A stretch of DNA of 64,000 nt, from assembly GCA_047495785.1 (NCBI GenBank), contig JBLDXI010000054.1, positions 3,658,001 through 3,722,000 on the forward strand. Direction: 5' to 3'. Positions 35,201 to 48,155 of the stretch are shown here, in pieces. Position 1 is the stretch's first letter. The number at the start of each line of letters is the position of its first letter. Below the pieces are notes generated by a model. The model searched no databases, was not told the DNA's origin, and saw only the letters and a program-made list of their open reading frames with translations. The position numbers were made by a program, and so were the translations under genes. Source of the DNA: Lepidodermella squamata (Eukaryota > Gastrotricha).

Positions 35201-38200
35201 AAATATTTTACGTTATCGCTCTCTGGGTCTCATTATTTAAAACTGCGATCGTTAACTGTCGTCTCACATTAAAATTTTTATTGCGTGTCGTGACTCGGGC
35301 GAATTTTTGGCGACGGTTGCGCCAATTATTGGACACACGCGCGGCGTATAATAATGTACGTCTCAGGTGTTATTGAAGCTTGTCAAGCAACGCGCGAGAC
35401 GATTAGACCGGAAATCTGTTCTTCGATATAGCGTATTTAAAAATGCACAGACGGCGGCGGCGGTGCCGGCGAGGTTAATTTTATGCATGGCCTAAAAATT
35501 TTACAACTCATCAGCCGGTGTGTTAATGATTTCGCTCGAATGATCACCTGTCGCCACCATAAATTCACTCGAGGTTCATTTCCGGTATAGCCATTTCAAA
35601 TCCTCAGCGTCACGTTCGTATTTGTTTGTTGTTATTTATATTATATAGGTATAGGTATATAGCTCTTATCATTTTTGCCATAAATAACGATGATGATATT
35701 TCGAGATGACCTATTTTATTATTTACTGCACCAGCGTGTTTATCGGTGAAGCTATCGACGCAGGGTGGCTACAACGATGAACGTATCTATATCGCGCGAT
35801 AATTATTCATCATGATATAGGCGAGGCGGCAACAATTGGTCGTAAACCAAAACAAAACAACACGAAAACAATAACAGAAGAGTCGCGAGGGTGCTGCTGC
35901 TGCCTTATCAAATATTTTTAGCACCTTTGCGCGCGCGCACAGATAGGCGCAACAGGCGCGCACACTTTGCGGCAGCCAACAACTGTTCAACCCGATGCCC
36001 GCTTGCACGGCGGCGTGTTATCGCAACTATATCGGCGAATAATATTATTATTCGATGATTGTTGCATGTTGCGAGCCGTGCTTCAGGCTCTTAAATATTT
36101 ATACCATTTTTCGCCACCACCAGCTTTAATTGAGTGCTCGTAAACGCTCAATCACGTTACAATGCCTATATGAATGTAACACAAATAAGCAGCAAATAGC
36201 CCGTAGCTAGACGCAATAATAAGTTTTAATCGTGACTTTAAACAGGAAGCGCAAGTGCCTCGAACCAGGAAAAGGGGCGGTCGTAGCTATTAAATTTCAC
36301 CATATTTTTACTTATTTTTTTCGCGTTGAAACGCCATTAGGTGCTCTTTCAAATTTTTTCGTCTCGCGTTGATGGCTAAATGACCAAAGACATAGTATAA
36401 ATGGAATCGATTTTGCTTTTACATACTAATATACAATGCACAGTGAATTTTGCGTTGTTTTTAATTTCAATGCAAATTTTTTCGCACTATTATTGCACAT
36501 CCCATGAGATTCGCTAGATGTAACATGAAAAAATATTAACCCTCAAAAATGAAACCGGAATTTTTTTCTCATGAATTGCTTCCTATATATTATCTGTATC
36601 GTTAATTACTGTTATTTTCCGCTATTATTTACCGCGAGTCAACTTTTTTCACGCCGATATTTGCCGGGGGATAACTGCTGCTGTTGCGCGGGGCGAGACA
36701 ACATTAGCGTCATCATAATATTCAAATTTTTATTGTGTCAAGTCGTTGCGCTTTTGTCAGCCGTGTCTTCTTGGGCGCTTCTTGTCAAAAAGCGGCGAGC
36801 AACAGCGTCAACAAAGCGCAACGTCAATGATTCGCGCGCCCGCTCATTATTTTATTGTTGCCGCAAGCAACAACAGCAGCAACAACAAAATCTCATTCAC
36901 TTGTAGTATCGCCGTAGCAAAATAATAACACAATAATCATCAAGCCAATATTTAGCCTTAATAAAGTCAGAAATTTTTCCATCAATTATTTATCCCCCCT
37001 CCTGCACGCGCGGCTAGTTTTCGATTGACAATAATATATTATTATCATCTGTATAGTGGGAAGACCGAGGATGCGCTCATCGCCGACCCCTTAATATGAA
37101 CCGGCGACGATATAAATATATCCAGTATATAGTATATCAAGTGGGGTGAATAAATAAAAATCGGGCGTGGCGATGATTTGTCGTCGCACGTGCTGCCCGT
37201 ACTCGGCGAGTTGAGGATTGCACTTGACAGTGTCGATTACTTTTTGTGCCTGCCCATTTTACTGCGTTATTACACTTGAAGTTTACTGATATAACTTCGT
37301 ACACTTCGCAACCAGCAGCCACAGCGGCGACAAGTGTCAATAATCGCGAGGGTATCATAGCTAAACACGCGCGTTTTTGTTGATGCGCGCGAGGCCAGGC
37401 GCGTGCAAGCACGCCGCCGCCTTATATTATATACTATACTATATACCGAATCGATGATGATAGAGCTGGTGGTGATGGATGACAAGACACTCGGCAAACA
37501 CGGATGATACACGCGCTTCGTCAACGCAGCTGTCTCGCCACTCCCAGGCCGGACGACATCATCCTTCAGCTATCAGCTATAGTATTTTTCATCGAAATTT
37601 CGAACCGCAAGTGCTTGTTGCTGCTCGAGCTATTACTTATTTTTTTTTACGATATGTCTCTTGTTATTGTTTGTATCCACCCATCGCCTTTTTCTAGGTG
37701 TGATTTATGAATCGCCGGCTACTTACTTATATTATGTGACAATGTTTTACGCCGCCAGATGAATTTTAAAACATCCCGCGGCGATGCGTGCGGCGAAACT
37801 GCCCCACATGCAGTCAATAAATAATCTTGAAACAAAACCCAAAAAACGACGCGGGTCCGAACATATTCACCTTTATGCACGTCGTTCGACTCTGAAGAGG
37901 CGAAACGTGTGGTTTCTGCGTGTGCATTTAGCCACCCTAATAATGCGATTTCTAGTAATATTCGACAATATTTTATAAGGGGGCTGGCCGCCACTTGCCT
38001 TGCGCGGCGCCGTCTTTTGACGCGCCTCACATTAAGCGAGCTCATTATTTTTCTTGGATTTATTTTGATTGTAACTACACCTGCTCGTTAAATTACGTAC
38101 AAAAGTAAACTGATATCAATCGGTTGGTGTGTATATAACGCCCAATCATATTTTTTCCTCGTTCCTATATAATAAATAATATAAAAACCAAGTGGCCGTT

Positions 38201-38561
38201 CAAGTGTATTAACGATTATTATTAGAGGATATTTTTTCGCTTATTTATTTTCGCATTTCATTATAAATCTATTATTTTTGGTTATTTATAATAATCGCAT
38301 TTCGTATAATTGGCCATTTCCTTACTCAAATTGCGCCTCATTTTACGGGTCAGTGCGCAGCGATTTAGACGCCCCAAAAATAATGCGAGCGCACTTTTTA
38401 TTACTCGCAAGTCCCAGCGGCGCGTCAACAGTACCGACTTATCCCCTATGGTCAGTTCAGCTCATTTTGTTTTGTCTAGAAATGCGATTAACTAGTTTTG
38501 GTATCGAATCGATCTATAAATCAATTTCGGTTCGATAGGATCGCACGGCAAAATCATAATC
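32291..38561. other. Gene-poor 6-kb region
   Basis: Many short frames on both strands, none with domain or splice support, including the longest (33985-34452), whose reverse strand is also partly open. The sequence is rich in CGCG islands between AT tracts (for example near 34860-35100 and 35930-35990), CAG/CAA simple runs (34193-34203; 36866-36890) and TATA repeats. It may contain regulatory DNA or untranslated exons of the 38562 gene. I see no gene. Confidence 0.35.
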
Positions 38562-40680
38562 ATGGGTCAATTTATCAATTTTATCGTCCGGTTGCTGTTG
38601 CTGGCGACTGCAGTTTGTAACGCTTCGTATTTTAAACACCTTGCCTCGTATTGGCGGTCGATCGAAGAGCGGTTTCTCAGCGGTGTTGATATCGATGACA
38701 TATTCGATGGCGATGCGTTGTTCGAGGGGACACCCTGCCGCGGCTTCACGGCGTGCCTGCGGTCGAGCGGTGTCGATTTCGCCGAGTACGGCAATAACCG
38801 GTGTCAAAACTTGACGCGACTATTCAATTGTTACATCAAGGTGAAGACAGACTGCGCGAAGAAGAACCTTGCCGGCTGGCAGCATATTTTCGAAGCCGAC
38901 AGCGATAGGTTCGCCCTACCTCTACCATCTCTGCACCGATTCAGCACCGAATGCGAAGCTGGAGATGCTCTATACCCAATTTTACAAGATTGTAAGTTCA
39001 TTTTTATTGCCTTAATTTACCACAAAAATGACCGAAATTCAGCATCAATTCAAAGCTCAAAAGCTTAAATTAAGGTCGATCCTATAAATCATCGATAATA
39101 GTTCGCCTTAATCCTAGATAATTGCCCTAGGACTGTACCAATATTGATAGGGACGAATTAAGGCTAAAATAGAGTCCGTTTTTCTATTTTTCTATAAAAA
39201 AGGCGATCGAGTGGAATTTTTTATTGAGGATTTTTTGCGCGCATTTGAAAAAATCGGGAAAATAATTTTAATTAATTATAAAAAAACGGCAAAATAAGTA
39301 TAAATCCGAATATTGTTGTATTTTTCGAAAATTAAAATTCGAAAATTTAAAATTTAAAATTAATTTTTTTCAGTAAAACGCAATAACCCAACATTGGACT
39401 CGCAGTGCCAGAGCGAGGATCCGCTTCGGAAATACTTCGCGACGGGCATGGTGAATCGTGAGCTGGTTTACGACGCTCCGGCCCAACTGCCGCCTGATGT
39501 CGATGATACGCCGATGCGGCTGTCGTGCCGGTTCTTCCTATCGGCCATCAACGAGGGCTACTTCGCCTACCGCATCGACAAATCAGGCCCTAACGCCTGC
39601 TACCCCACCCTGCTGCACAGAACCTGCTCCGCCCTGGACATGGCTAGTCCCAACTTCGTAAAACACTGCAAAATACTCCTAGGATCGGCGACCCAGCCAC
39701 CGACGCCCACAGCACCCTCCCCACCCGTCACCCCGTCCTTCTACCCGGAGAGCTGCCATCATTTAATGCAGACAGCTGCCTCGCCAGATCTCGCCACTCT
39801 GCGGTACAGCAACAACCGCAGATTTGCCGGGTTCGTTCGAGAGGACGCCGTTTTCCCCGTCCGGCCTCGCATCGCCTACAGCCCAGCCGATGAGGCCGGC
39901 CTGCCGCCAGAGAAATGCCAGTTGTCCGAACTCGGCTGGATAACCCTACTCGCTAATCAATTCTACAAAATCTCCGGACTCATTAAAAAGAACGGCACCC
40001 AGGGTTACCTTGTCGAGGTCGAGGTTCAACTATTCCGCGAACCAGCGAATGGGACAGTCGTAACAACCCCCAGCTCGCCGTCAACCACCAGTAAGGTGAC
40101 GGTGATCACAGTCCCCCAGGTTCAGCATACCACGCAAGCCGGGGCGCTGCATGATCTAGCCGGGCATGGCACGATGCGGTTGCGGAATGTTAATAACATC
40201 GGGACATTAGCAATGATTCGGCTCTACAACAGCCGGACAAACTGCGCGCTGTTGCGCTACACGGGCCTCGATCGGTACCACCTTCGGTGCCGGCTGCCGT
40301 TCGACCTCGTCTCGCGCTCGTTCGGCCTCCTAGTCGACGGTTGTGAATCGGTTTCGTCCAAGTCACAGGATTCGAAGGTATATAACGCTTTTTCCTCCGA
40401 AATTGTCGTCTATAATTCCGATATTTTTTTCCAGCCCCAGGAGCGAGAAGGCGATATGTTGCTGCAAAAGCTGCTCGAATACGACTTGACCCTCGTAACG
40501 GAGGCTGTATTTGACCTAGAAAAAGACTCTGGCTTCTGGTCACCGAAGCGTATCACTTCACAGGTTGCTAGCCAATCTGCGGCTGCAGCGTCGACAATCT
40601 CCCGGCAACCGATTTTGCCCTCAATTCTTGTGTGTCTCGTCACTTTTCTATTAGGGATGTCATTATTCTCATCGCACTAG
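38562..40680 (+). CDS. Secreted cysteine-rich, probably GPI-anchored protein, unknown function
   Basis: Three exons: 38562-38991, 39374-40377, 40435-40680 (the last intron is 57 nt and in frame, so it reads through as a false insertion of 19 aa). The product is about 559 aa. The N-terminus is a signal peptide (MGQFINFIVRLLLLATAVCN). The extracellular part has many paired cysteines (CRGFTACLRSSG, NRCQNLTRLFNCYIKVKTDC), an N-glycosylation-type NLT, and a Pro/Thr-rich linker (ATQPPTPTAPSPPVTPSF). The C-terminus is a hydrophobic tail (ILPSILVCLVTFLLGMSLF) that ends the protein almost at once, as expected of a GPI-attachment signal; a single-pass membrane anchor is the alternative. No family is recognised. 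Confidence 0.75.
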
Positions 40681-41887
40681 CCCTTACCCGCTACTATACT
40701 ACTCCTTTTAGCAATTTTCAAACTTTTTGCCAAAATCCTGATGTTTTACCGTATATTGTGGGCTCATTTTACCGTTAAACTCAGCACGTTTCCTGCCCTG
40801 AAATTCATCATGGAGCGAATCGGGACTTCATGAGCACCTATAATCAGAATTTCTGTGAACAATGCGATGAAAAACTCCTTTCTTTTCCTGTTTTTTCGCG
40901 AGAAGAAAACACGCTCAAAACAAAAAACTTTGCATTTGGTTCTGCGATGTAATTTTTGATAGTTTGCAAACATAGTATTATTGTAATACCTTCAACTGCA
41001 CGTCCTTGGTTATTTGGTTACAACAGGAAGAAAACGGCTGTCAACTTAACAATTATATCAAAACATTTTGAAAAATACCATGTAAAGAACGTTGTTTTAC
41101 TCTGTTTAAAAATTTCAGCAAAAAATTCTAATTTATTCTCGAAAATTTTCTATTAAAAAATCTGCAAGTCGCCACTATCCTTTGTTGGCTCTTTTTCGTC
41201 GCGGATACGTATTATAGGAAATTCGATGAATTTCCCTGGACCTCTATAATGTTGATAAATCACCTGCGTCTGTTATATGCTTCATGTTTTTAAGACGATC
41301 ATGACACAAAAATCGTACTTGTAAATAATCGGCGTCAACATCATGAATCGAGGAAGTTTTTTGGTCGTGACAAAACCGTATATGATTGATTATATACAAT
41401 ATCGCGAGAGCGTTACCTTGGCAAGAAATTTTTTTTATATAAAAAGAATGAGCGAAAAAATAAAATATTGCAAAAGAAGTACAACTCCGCTGCCGGGCTT
41501 GTTTTTATTTATGAGATAATTATAATTGATTAATTAAACTGGGTGCTTCGGCTCGCAAATATTTGAGCGGTGCGCAAAACACATAGGCGCACGACATCTG
41601 GCTAAATATTTACGACTTTTATACGCACGTGGTGGTGGCAGAAAAATGTCGACGCCGATTTTCAGCGAAATAATTTAATAAGGGCTCTAAGCATAGGTGC
41701 GAATTAGGCGGTGCAAAATTTATTCGAGCCACCTTAAAATGGCGCAAAGTTCACGCTCACACCTTTTACGACGGCTGGTAGGCGTCAGGTATGCGCTCTT
41801 AAATTGTATCAAAAGGATTTGCAGTGACATCGCGGGATAAAATGGGGATAAAAATTGCGAAAAAGTGCGAAAATCAGACGGAAAAAA
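40681..41887. other. Intergenic, no gene seen
   Basis: AT-rich DNA between two plus-strand secreted-protein genes. No supported exon. Confidence 0.4.
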
Positions 41888-43112
41888 ATGAGAGTAACCT
41901 TGTTGCTTTTCTCAACTTGCATCGGATTATCAGAGCTCCACGTTTTACGAAAATTCAGCGGAGCTAAAGACCAGGATTGTTTCAATCCAAACTCAAAGCG
42001 ATTTGATAGAAGAATAGCCGGCGGTCGCATTTCTACGTTGCAAAAATGGCCATTTTTCGTGAGCATCCTCCGCGCCTCAAAGGACACTGTTGATACTTCA
42101 AGACCGTGTGAAGACTGCGCAAGAATTTGTGGCGGAGCTTTAATCAGTCCTGATATCGTTATAACTGCCGCTCATTGCTTCTCGTAAGAGTTATGATCGA
42201 ATGTGCGATTTTCATTCAATTTTTTACAGAGATTTCGCCAAGCAACTGGTCAAAAAACTCAAGAAATCACGCTCTCTGAAGTCACTTCCAGTAGTCAATG
42301 TTAACAACCACATCGTAATTCAAGGAAATTCATCTTCCAAGATCGAATCGATTGTTATTCATTCTGGATGGCTCAAGACAGGTAACTTAGGAGTTATGTC
42401 CTATATATCAAACTTGCCGGGTTTTTTTTTGTTAAGAAAATGCTCGTCTTGATAAGAATGGCTTCGAATATTGTGCAATATTCGGTGACGATATCGCAAT
42501 TTTAAAGCTGGAAAAGCCTTTGCGACGTGATTTTGACGGCGAAGACGCGCCATGCTTGCCCGACAGCGATCCCGACTTCGACTTGTCCCTTGACCGGTGT
42601 GAATTAGCTGGCAGAGGTGATACCGGACAAGGCCCACTCCAGTTCTCTGATCCGTTGAAGTCCGTAGCGCTTGATGTCCTTCCTTTGAAGAAATGTTTCG
42701 ATGCTTTCAACACAAAATCGACTGTTTTACAACGGAGTATTGATGGTCAAACGTTATGTGTGCAGAATAAAAATGTTGGAAATGGACCCTGTCAGGTAGG
42801 AACTTTGCATATTTTGAATCTATATTGATATTCGGGATTCAGGGCGATTCCGGTGGCCCAATGCTGTGCTACTCAAAGTCTTCTAAAGCCTATCAATTGG
42901 CTGGAATAGTCTCGGTGGGAGATCACTTAGATTCATGCGGTAAAAACTCGAAACCTGATTTAATGACATCGGTATCAGCTTATCGTGATTGGATTGATGA
43001 AGTTCTCAATTTCCTGCGACGAAATCGTAAACTAGAAAGCCTGTTCTATTGGCCGAAAGTTGATTTCGAAGCTACGGCTGAAGAACTAAAAAGCTCCAAT
43101 CATTGCGAATAA
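41888..43112 (+). CDS. Secreted chymotrypsin-fold (S1) serine protease
   Basis: Four exons: 41888-42183, 42230-42381, 42437-42795, 42843-43112, all GT-AG with short introns; 358 aa. I chose the ATG at 41888 because it begins a signal peptide (MRVTLLLFSTCIGLSELHV); an upstream in-frame ATG would add a basic extension. The mature-enzyme cleavage site is RRIAGG (usual form R-IVGG). The catalytic triad is present: His in TAAHC, Asp in GDDIAILKL, Ser in QGDSGGP. The residue at the chymotrypsin-189 position (two before the Cys of CQGDSGGP) is Gly rather than Asp, arguing against trypsin-like Lys/Arg specificity. A C-terminal extension of about 40 aa follows the fold. An AATAAA signal lies near 43225. 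Likely extracellular digestion or defence. Confidence 0.9.
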
Positions 43113-43350
43113 ACAATTTTAAAGAATATGCAGTAAAACTTGACTGAGCAGATTTACTTTATTTGAAAAAAACGAATCGTTTTTAGCTAAAAAAATGCCT
43201 GATGTACAACGTCAGCCAGCGAGGCAATAAAAACTTTAAAATGATTAGAACACAATTTTTTACATTAAATGAACAGCAGGAAGAGGTGAAGTCAAATGAA
43301 AGGTTGAGAAAATGAAGGTATAGTTCTGAGCTATGGTTATTGTGGTAGTG

Positions 43351-43866
43351 CTATTTATACATAAGTTTTAGCTCTTCTGGGCAAGAAAGCAGGGTGATTA
43401 CAACGCGTTCATCCTGTCGCTGGTACAGCATTTCGCCAGGAAATGACACGATACCGTGCTTGCGGGCTCGCAGCAGGATTCCGACCAACTTGTTCGAGAT
43501 TTTGTTGTACAACGAAAATAGCTCGCCAAATGTCATCTTACGGGTGCCGTCGTCCTGCGCGACACCATACGTTTTCAACACGTAGCAGAGCTCCACAACT
43601 TCTGAGCTGATATGCTCGTGAGCCTATACAAAACAATTCGATTGGAAAAATTCTGAAAAATCTTCCTTAAAAAATTATTAATCAAATACCTTGATGCCTC
43701 GCTTTTCTGTTAATGAGCCCTCGGGCGGTTTGCCGTAGCTGGCGTCATTTTTCGAAGGTTTCACCGAGTCGACGCTGTAGACTTCATCGTTGAAGGGGTT
43801 GCGCGACTGGTACTCGCGATGTCGATCAGCGAATTGTTCCCACTTTTGTTTTATTGTAATCATCAA
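43351..43866 (-). CDS. Costars-domain protein, ABRA/STARS C-terminal-like
   Basis: Two exons: 43690-43866 and 43351-43623; 149 aa. The second exon encodes a complete costars domain: MTFGELFSLYNKISNKLVGI, RARKHGIVSFPGEMLYQ and a final DERVVITLL, as in STARS (ABRA), which binds actin and promotes SRF signalling, and in ABRACL. The first exon carries the segment that precedes this domain in ABRA (WEQFADRHREYQSRNPFND and YGKPPEGS), which free-standing ABRACL lacks, so ABRA-like is the better call. Vertebrate ABRA has a long extra N-terminal region, absent here unless more 5' exons exist. It is convergent with the protease gene (238 bp apart). Confidence 0.8.
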
Positions 43867-44938
43867 TCAAAAAATGAGAATTTCTAAAACAAAGCAATTC
43901 AGCGGTTTCATTCAAACATAGTGAGGATGTGGAACATTCTAGACTTGTTCCGGTTTTTTTAATGAGACGGTATGGCTATGATTTATTATTTAACCTGAAA
44001 CGACGATATGTTTTCCTTGGCATAATTTCTAGCGCGTGATTTTCCAGTAGAAAACTTGCTTGAGAGCCTATCAAAACACGCCGGAAAAACGGTACGAAAA
44101 TACAGCAATTATCTGATGATAAATTAATGTTTTAGCTAAAACTACGTCAGCGGGACTGTTATTAGTAGTTTTATTTATGTATAATAGAAGAGAAAAAATT
44201 AGTTGGACCAGTAGGTCGAGTGAAACTGCGAGAAAAGAGTGATGCGCTCACGTGGAGCGAGCGGTGAAAAAATGTGTGTTCATACACAAGCCAAAGAATG
44301 TTCCTTGTTCGGCAGATTCTCCGTTAAGAAGCTCATAAGGTAGTTCCCATGTGTTTTCATTATGCCAGTTGCAGCAGGCTCCGCATTAAAGCGGCCAGTA
44401 TCATTATACTAAGCCGCTAATAGTTACCGCTCATTTTTCGCCAGAGAAAAAAAAGCGGCCTAGAATACAGCTACTCGTAAGGCATTATACTTCGGTAAAT
44501 ATCTTTGTAACGCCAGCTAGTAGTGGTGGTATAATAGTGTATGAATTGGCATTCGGAAGTGTACAAACCGCGTGGCGATAAGTTCGTTTTTTTTCCTGTT
44601 GCGGATAAAAAATTACGCCTATTATAATTGAAAAGAGTGTTTACCCCTTCCAGAAAAAGCCGGGTCATTCAGTGCTCTTTGATCACGTTTATTTTATCAA
44701 ATCCGTGGGTCCTCGGCCACAAAAATTGCGCATAGCAGTAGTATCAGTAGTTCTAAGCAAAAACACGGGTCTCCGGCAATAAAATGTTTGGCAAGTCAAA
44801 CGGAAACGCGAAAAAATCATCACCGAAAAATTGAGCTTAATACAAGTAGTGGAAAAACGAACAATAAGAGAGAGAAGAAAATTCTTACACAATCAAAATT
44901 TCACATAGCGGCAGTAATAAGAGAGAGCACAGAAAAAT
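43867..44938. other. Intergenic between two minus-strand genes
   Basis: Promoter side of the costars gene and 3' side of the methyltransferase gene. No exon is supported; additional 5' exons of the costars gene cannot be excluded. Confidence 0.35.
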
Positions 44939-47173
44939 CTATGGAGATGCAGCACTCTCGTTTTCTGAAAGCATGTCAACATTGGCAGAATTCGATTTAC
45001 TGTTCAGGCGCTGTTCGGACAACAAAGATGCAGCCGGCGAGTAGCTACCGGGGGGTTTTTGCGTTTTCGTAATAAGCGACTCCGATTCGTCGGTCAACAT
45101 AGCAATTTCGTCGTTTTGAGCCTGATGCCACACCTCGCTCTCGTCCTCACTCTCCGCATTCGCAGAGGGCAGCTCCGGTAAATCGATCATTGAGCTATTC
45201 CTCGCTAAACTCCCAGCCATCACAACATCTTCGGCGTTTGGGTTAAGGTGGTTGTTGCGCCTGGAGCGGGTAACAGAGCCACTGTTCAAACAATCACTAG
45301 CGTCCAACGTACCTCGCAACGGGGGCGAGGAGAACTCGCTCAGTTCCATCGCTTCCATAGGCTCGGCTTCTGCCTCTCCGATTAGCACTGGCTGCTGAGG
45401 TTGTTGCCGTGCGCGAGAAACGCCTCGGCGACGATTACGAACAGCTCGTTTCCTAATCCGAGGTTCCGTCGTCGACGGCCCGGCCTCGACCGGGATTTGA
45501 ACGGTCGACTGTTGGGGACTTTGTAATTTCATAGTTCCGCGGCACATTGTTGATCCGCAAAGACAACTTTCCATATCAGTTGAGCTGCCTTGCATCATGT
45601 AGTCAAATGTGAGCTCTTCAAACACTTCAATGTCTCGATTAGCAAAAAATCCGATGCGAGGCAAGTCTGGATGTTGGCAATCCACGTAAACTGCCAGACT
45701 GCTGAGATTCGCATCTCCACAGCGAGAGTTGATAAACCTTGATAGATTGCCCAGGGTCATAGCATCAATTGTGTATTGACCATCGCCCTAAAAAAAAGCA
45801 GACAAATCATCATGATAACCGAATAAGTGCATTAGGAACTAACCTCCGAGTTGAAATCGAGGTCAAACAAGTAGTGATTTCCTTCTCGTTCATCAGCCTG
45901 TGCCGATGTGATGACTTCGCCGACGTATTCAATGACGAACTCGCCGCGTTTAATCGGCCGCAGCGTTTTCAAGCCCCAGCCTCGACCTTTCGTTTTAAAA
46001 AGCTGCATTGGTATTGAGAGGCCTTTTTGCAGAACGCGATTCGAACAAGTTTCAGGCGTGCATTTACATCTGGAGGTGCATTCGTAGATGGCTTGACTTC
46101 TTTGGTGATCGATCAGCGTGTTTGGAACGTCATCGCGGTAGGCGAAAGAGACGCCAGCCTGCTGAGAACAGCACTTTCGCGTACCGGGTACGCACGAACG
46201 GCAGGCACAACCAACAAGAGATTCGAGAACGTCTGGTGAAATGTCTGGAGCAGTGTATCGATTAGTAACAATATATTCAAAACCGGGAGGTAACTGAGGA
46301 ATAGGTTCGTCATCTTCATCGTTAACAATCTGTAATCATATTCAAGTCTTAAAATCATTTCCAAATCCAAGCAAACTAATTTTCGAACCTCGACTCGGAT
46401 GTTCTCCAATTGAGAGAGCTTCCATTCCAGCCGTTTCCGAGCAATCATGCCCCTTGACATCTTCGAAGCGATTTCGCTCAAACCACATGGAACTGTGAGA
46501 TGCTGTGGAAACAAGTCTTTCCGTAAAATTGCTTCGTCTTTCTTGAAGAGGCCAAGATTCATTTCTTTGTCCAACCGCTTCATCATCTCAATAAAAACGG
46601 GCCACGAAAGGTGTTTCGCCAACGAGCGAGACATGTCAGCCATTTCATCCGCGGTTATGTTACGCTTCTTTCCGGCGTTTGTTTCCGCATTTACTGCACT
46701 ACCCTCGTCCGGGGCGTCCGATTCGCTGAATGCATTATCGTTAACTGGGTTCGTATTAGCTGCAACTCTGGCTTTGTAATCCGCCATTAATGCCGGGCTA
46801 AGTTTATAAACATTGGGACGCTCCCAACTCGCGAACGAAGCCGGCCAGTCTTTCCATTTTAATAAATACCATTCCTAATGCCAGGACAATTGTTCAATTT
46901 ATTCGCCAATTTAAATAGTTGTTTAATTACCCCATCGTCGATTACAATGTCGAGCAACTTGTCAACTTCCCATTCTTCGTTAACAAGTTCTGGTTGTTTC
47001 GTCATTTTTTTCAACACTGAATAGCTTTTGGATCCAAGGCGCTGCAAAATGCTAAGGATCATTTCTTCGTGATCCTGCCTCGCGAATCTTCCTTGGCAAG
47101 TTTTGCGCGGAGGAGGAGACGGAGTTGATCGGGATGATATGCTGTTGCTTAGCGACTCATCCATTTTCAACAA
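44939..47173 (-). CDS. SUV39H/Su(var)3-9-type histone H3K9 methyltransferase with altered SET motif
   Basis: Four exons: 46931-47173, 46389-46874, 45844-46329, 44939-45787; all junctions are phase 0, total 687 aa. The first intron is 56 nt. Order: Ser/Pro-rich N-terminus; chromodomain (about 66-115: EEWEVDKLLDIVIDDG joined to EWYLLKWKDWPASFASWERP); linker; cysteine-rich pre-SET (about 280-345: GCACRS, KCC, CTSRCKCTPETCSN); SET (KGRGWGLKTLRPIKRGEFVI, EELTFDY); post-SET CLCGSTMC (about 480-487). This is the SUV39H layout, which methylates H3K9 in heterochromatin. Oddities: the normally invariant NHSCDPN reads N-S-R-C-G-D-A-N (about 425), losing the His; and about 195 residues of Ser/Glu/Arg-rich sequence follow the post-SET, where relatives usually stop. 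Catalytic activity is therefore uncertain. Confidence 0.92.
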
Positions 47174-48155
47174 ACGAGATAATATCTATCGATAGCATTA
47201 AATGATAAATGCATTAATTAATCAATACGTATGAGTTCACGAAGACTGCATGAAGATGATTGCAGACACAAGATAGATCCCAAGTTGAATTTCCTTCAAT
47301 TAGCATCGCGTCACCCTTCACCATTCACCATACAAACATAACTAATAGCGCAGAAGGCTAATTTCTGAAAGAGACGCTGACTTTGTAAAATAATTACACA
47401 AGGAAAAAAGGAAACCCGGAAGCTTGCAGCGGTGGGTATAACCGTGACGGGTGACGTACTCCGGACTCCGGAACGTCCCGATGGCTGAAGTCCTCGGCAC
47501 CTGAACAAGAAAGAGGCGTGCGCTTTGCCTTTTCGCGGGGAATTATTTAAATATTACAAAAAATGCATTAATAATCATATTAAAACAAAATAAGTTCTTG
47601 AGAACTCTGCAAATATTTATGTGATGATTTTTAGCGGTATTATGATAAGTCCGCGTCCCAAAAAATGTCTTTTCCGCTGAGGGTGTGTCCGCCGCTCATA
47701 TTTTGGCCCGATATTTGAAGTCTGGCACCTTGGAAAATTACATTTTAGGCAATTACATAATCCCATTGTAGTATGATCGTCTAGATTAACGCGAAACTTT
47801 TGAAATTCTTTCTTAGCAATTTTTTGTGAGCGATTGAACGTTATACTTGAGTTCCTATTAGTCCAACATCCTGGAGAAAATTGACCCACTTACTACTGTT
47901 CGATTTCCCGTAGACGGGCAAAAAAATTTGACCGACTTGATGTTGAATGGCTGATTCCCCAGCAAGTCGGTCATATTTTTCTAACCAGCTCCTTTTAAAC
48001 CGCAACCTGATAGCAGTAGGTCGTAGAACACAACTGTCAACTCTTTTTCTGTTTTGCTATACTTTTGTCACCATGTACATACCATTTTTCCTTTGTTCAT
48101 ATATTGACATTTCACGACTCGTCATTTTTTGTCACCTAGGCTTATATAAAATAAA
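47174..48155. other. Divergent promoter region between methyltransferase and SDR genes
   Basis: Upstream DNA of the minus-strand methyltransferase and the plus-strand SDR cluster. A 90-aa minus-strand frame (47617-47889) ends in a basic, vaguely protein-like sequence, but I find no splice partners or family. The right part holds the inverted repeat at 47934-47988. Confidence 0.4.
47934..47988. promoter_or_regulatory. Inverted repeat upstream of SDR gene 1
   Basis: AAATTTGACCGACTT, 25-nt spacer, then AAGTCGGTCATATTT: a 15-bp inverted repeat with one mismatch, about 170 bp upstream of the ATG. Both arms recur in front of SDR gene 2, where the spacer sequence differs. It may be a protein-binding site, a transcribed hairpin or the trace of a small element. 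Confidence 0.5.

Noticed and set aside
47617-47889. Minus-strand 90-aa frame with a basic C-terminal part
   Set aside because: No recognised family, no good start context and no neighbouring exons. Kept only as a remark in the intergenic entry.
48140-48155. TTATATAAAATAAA just before SDR gene 1 as a TATA box
   Set aside because: It ends directly at the ATG, so transcription from it would start inside the coding sequence.
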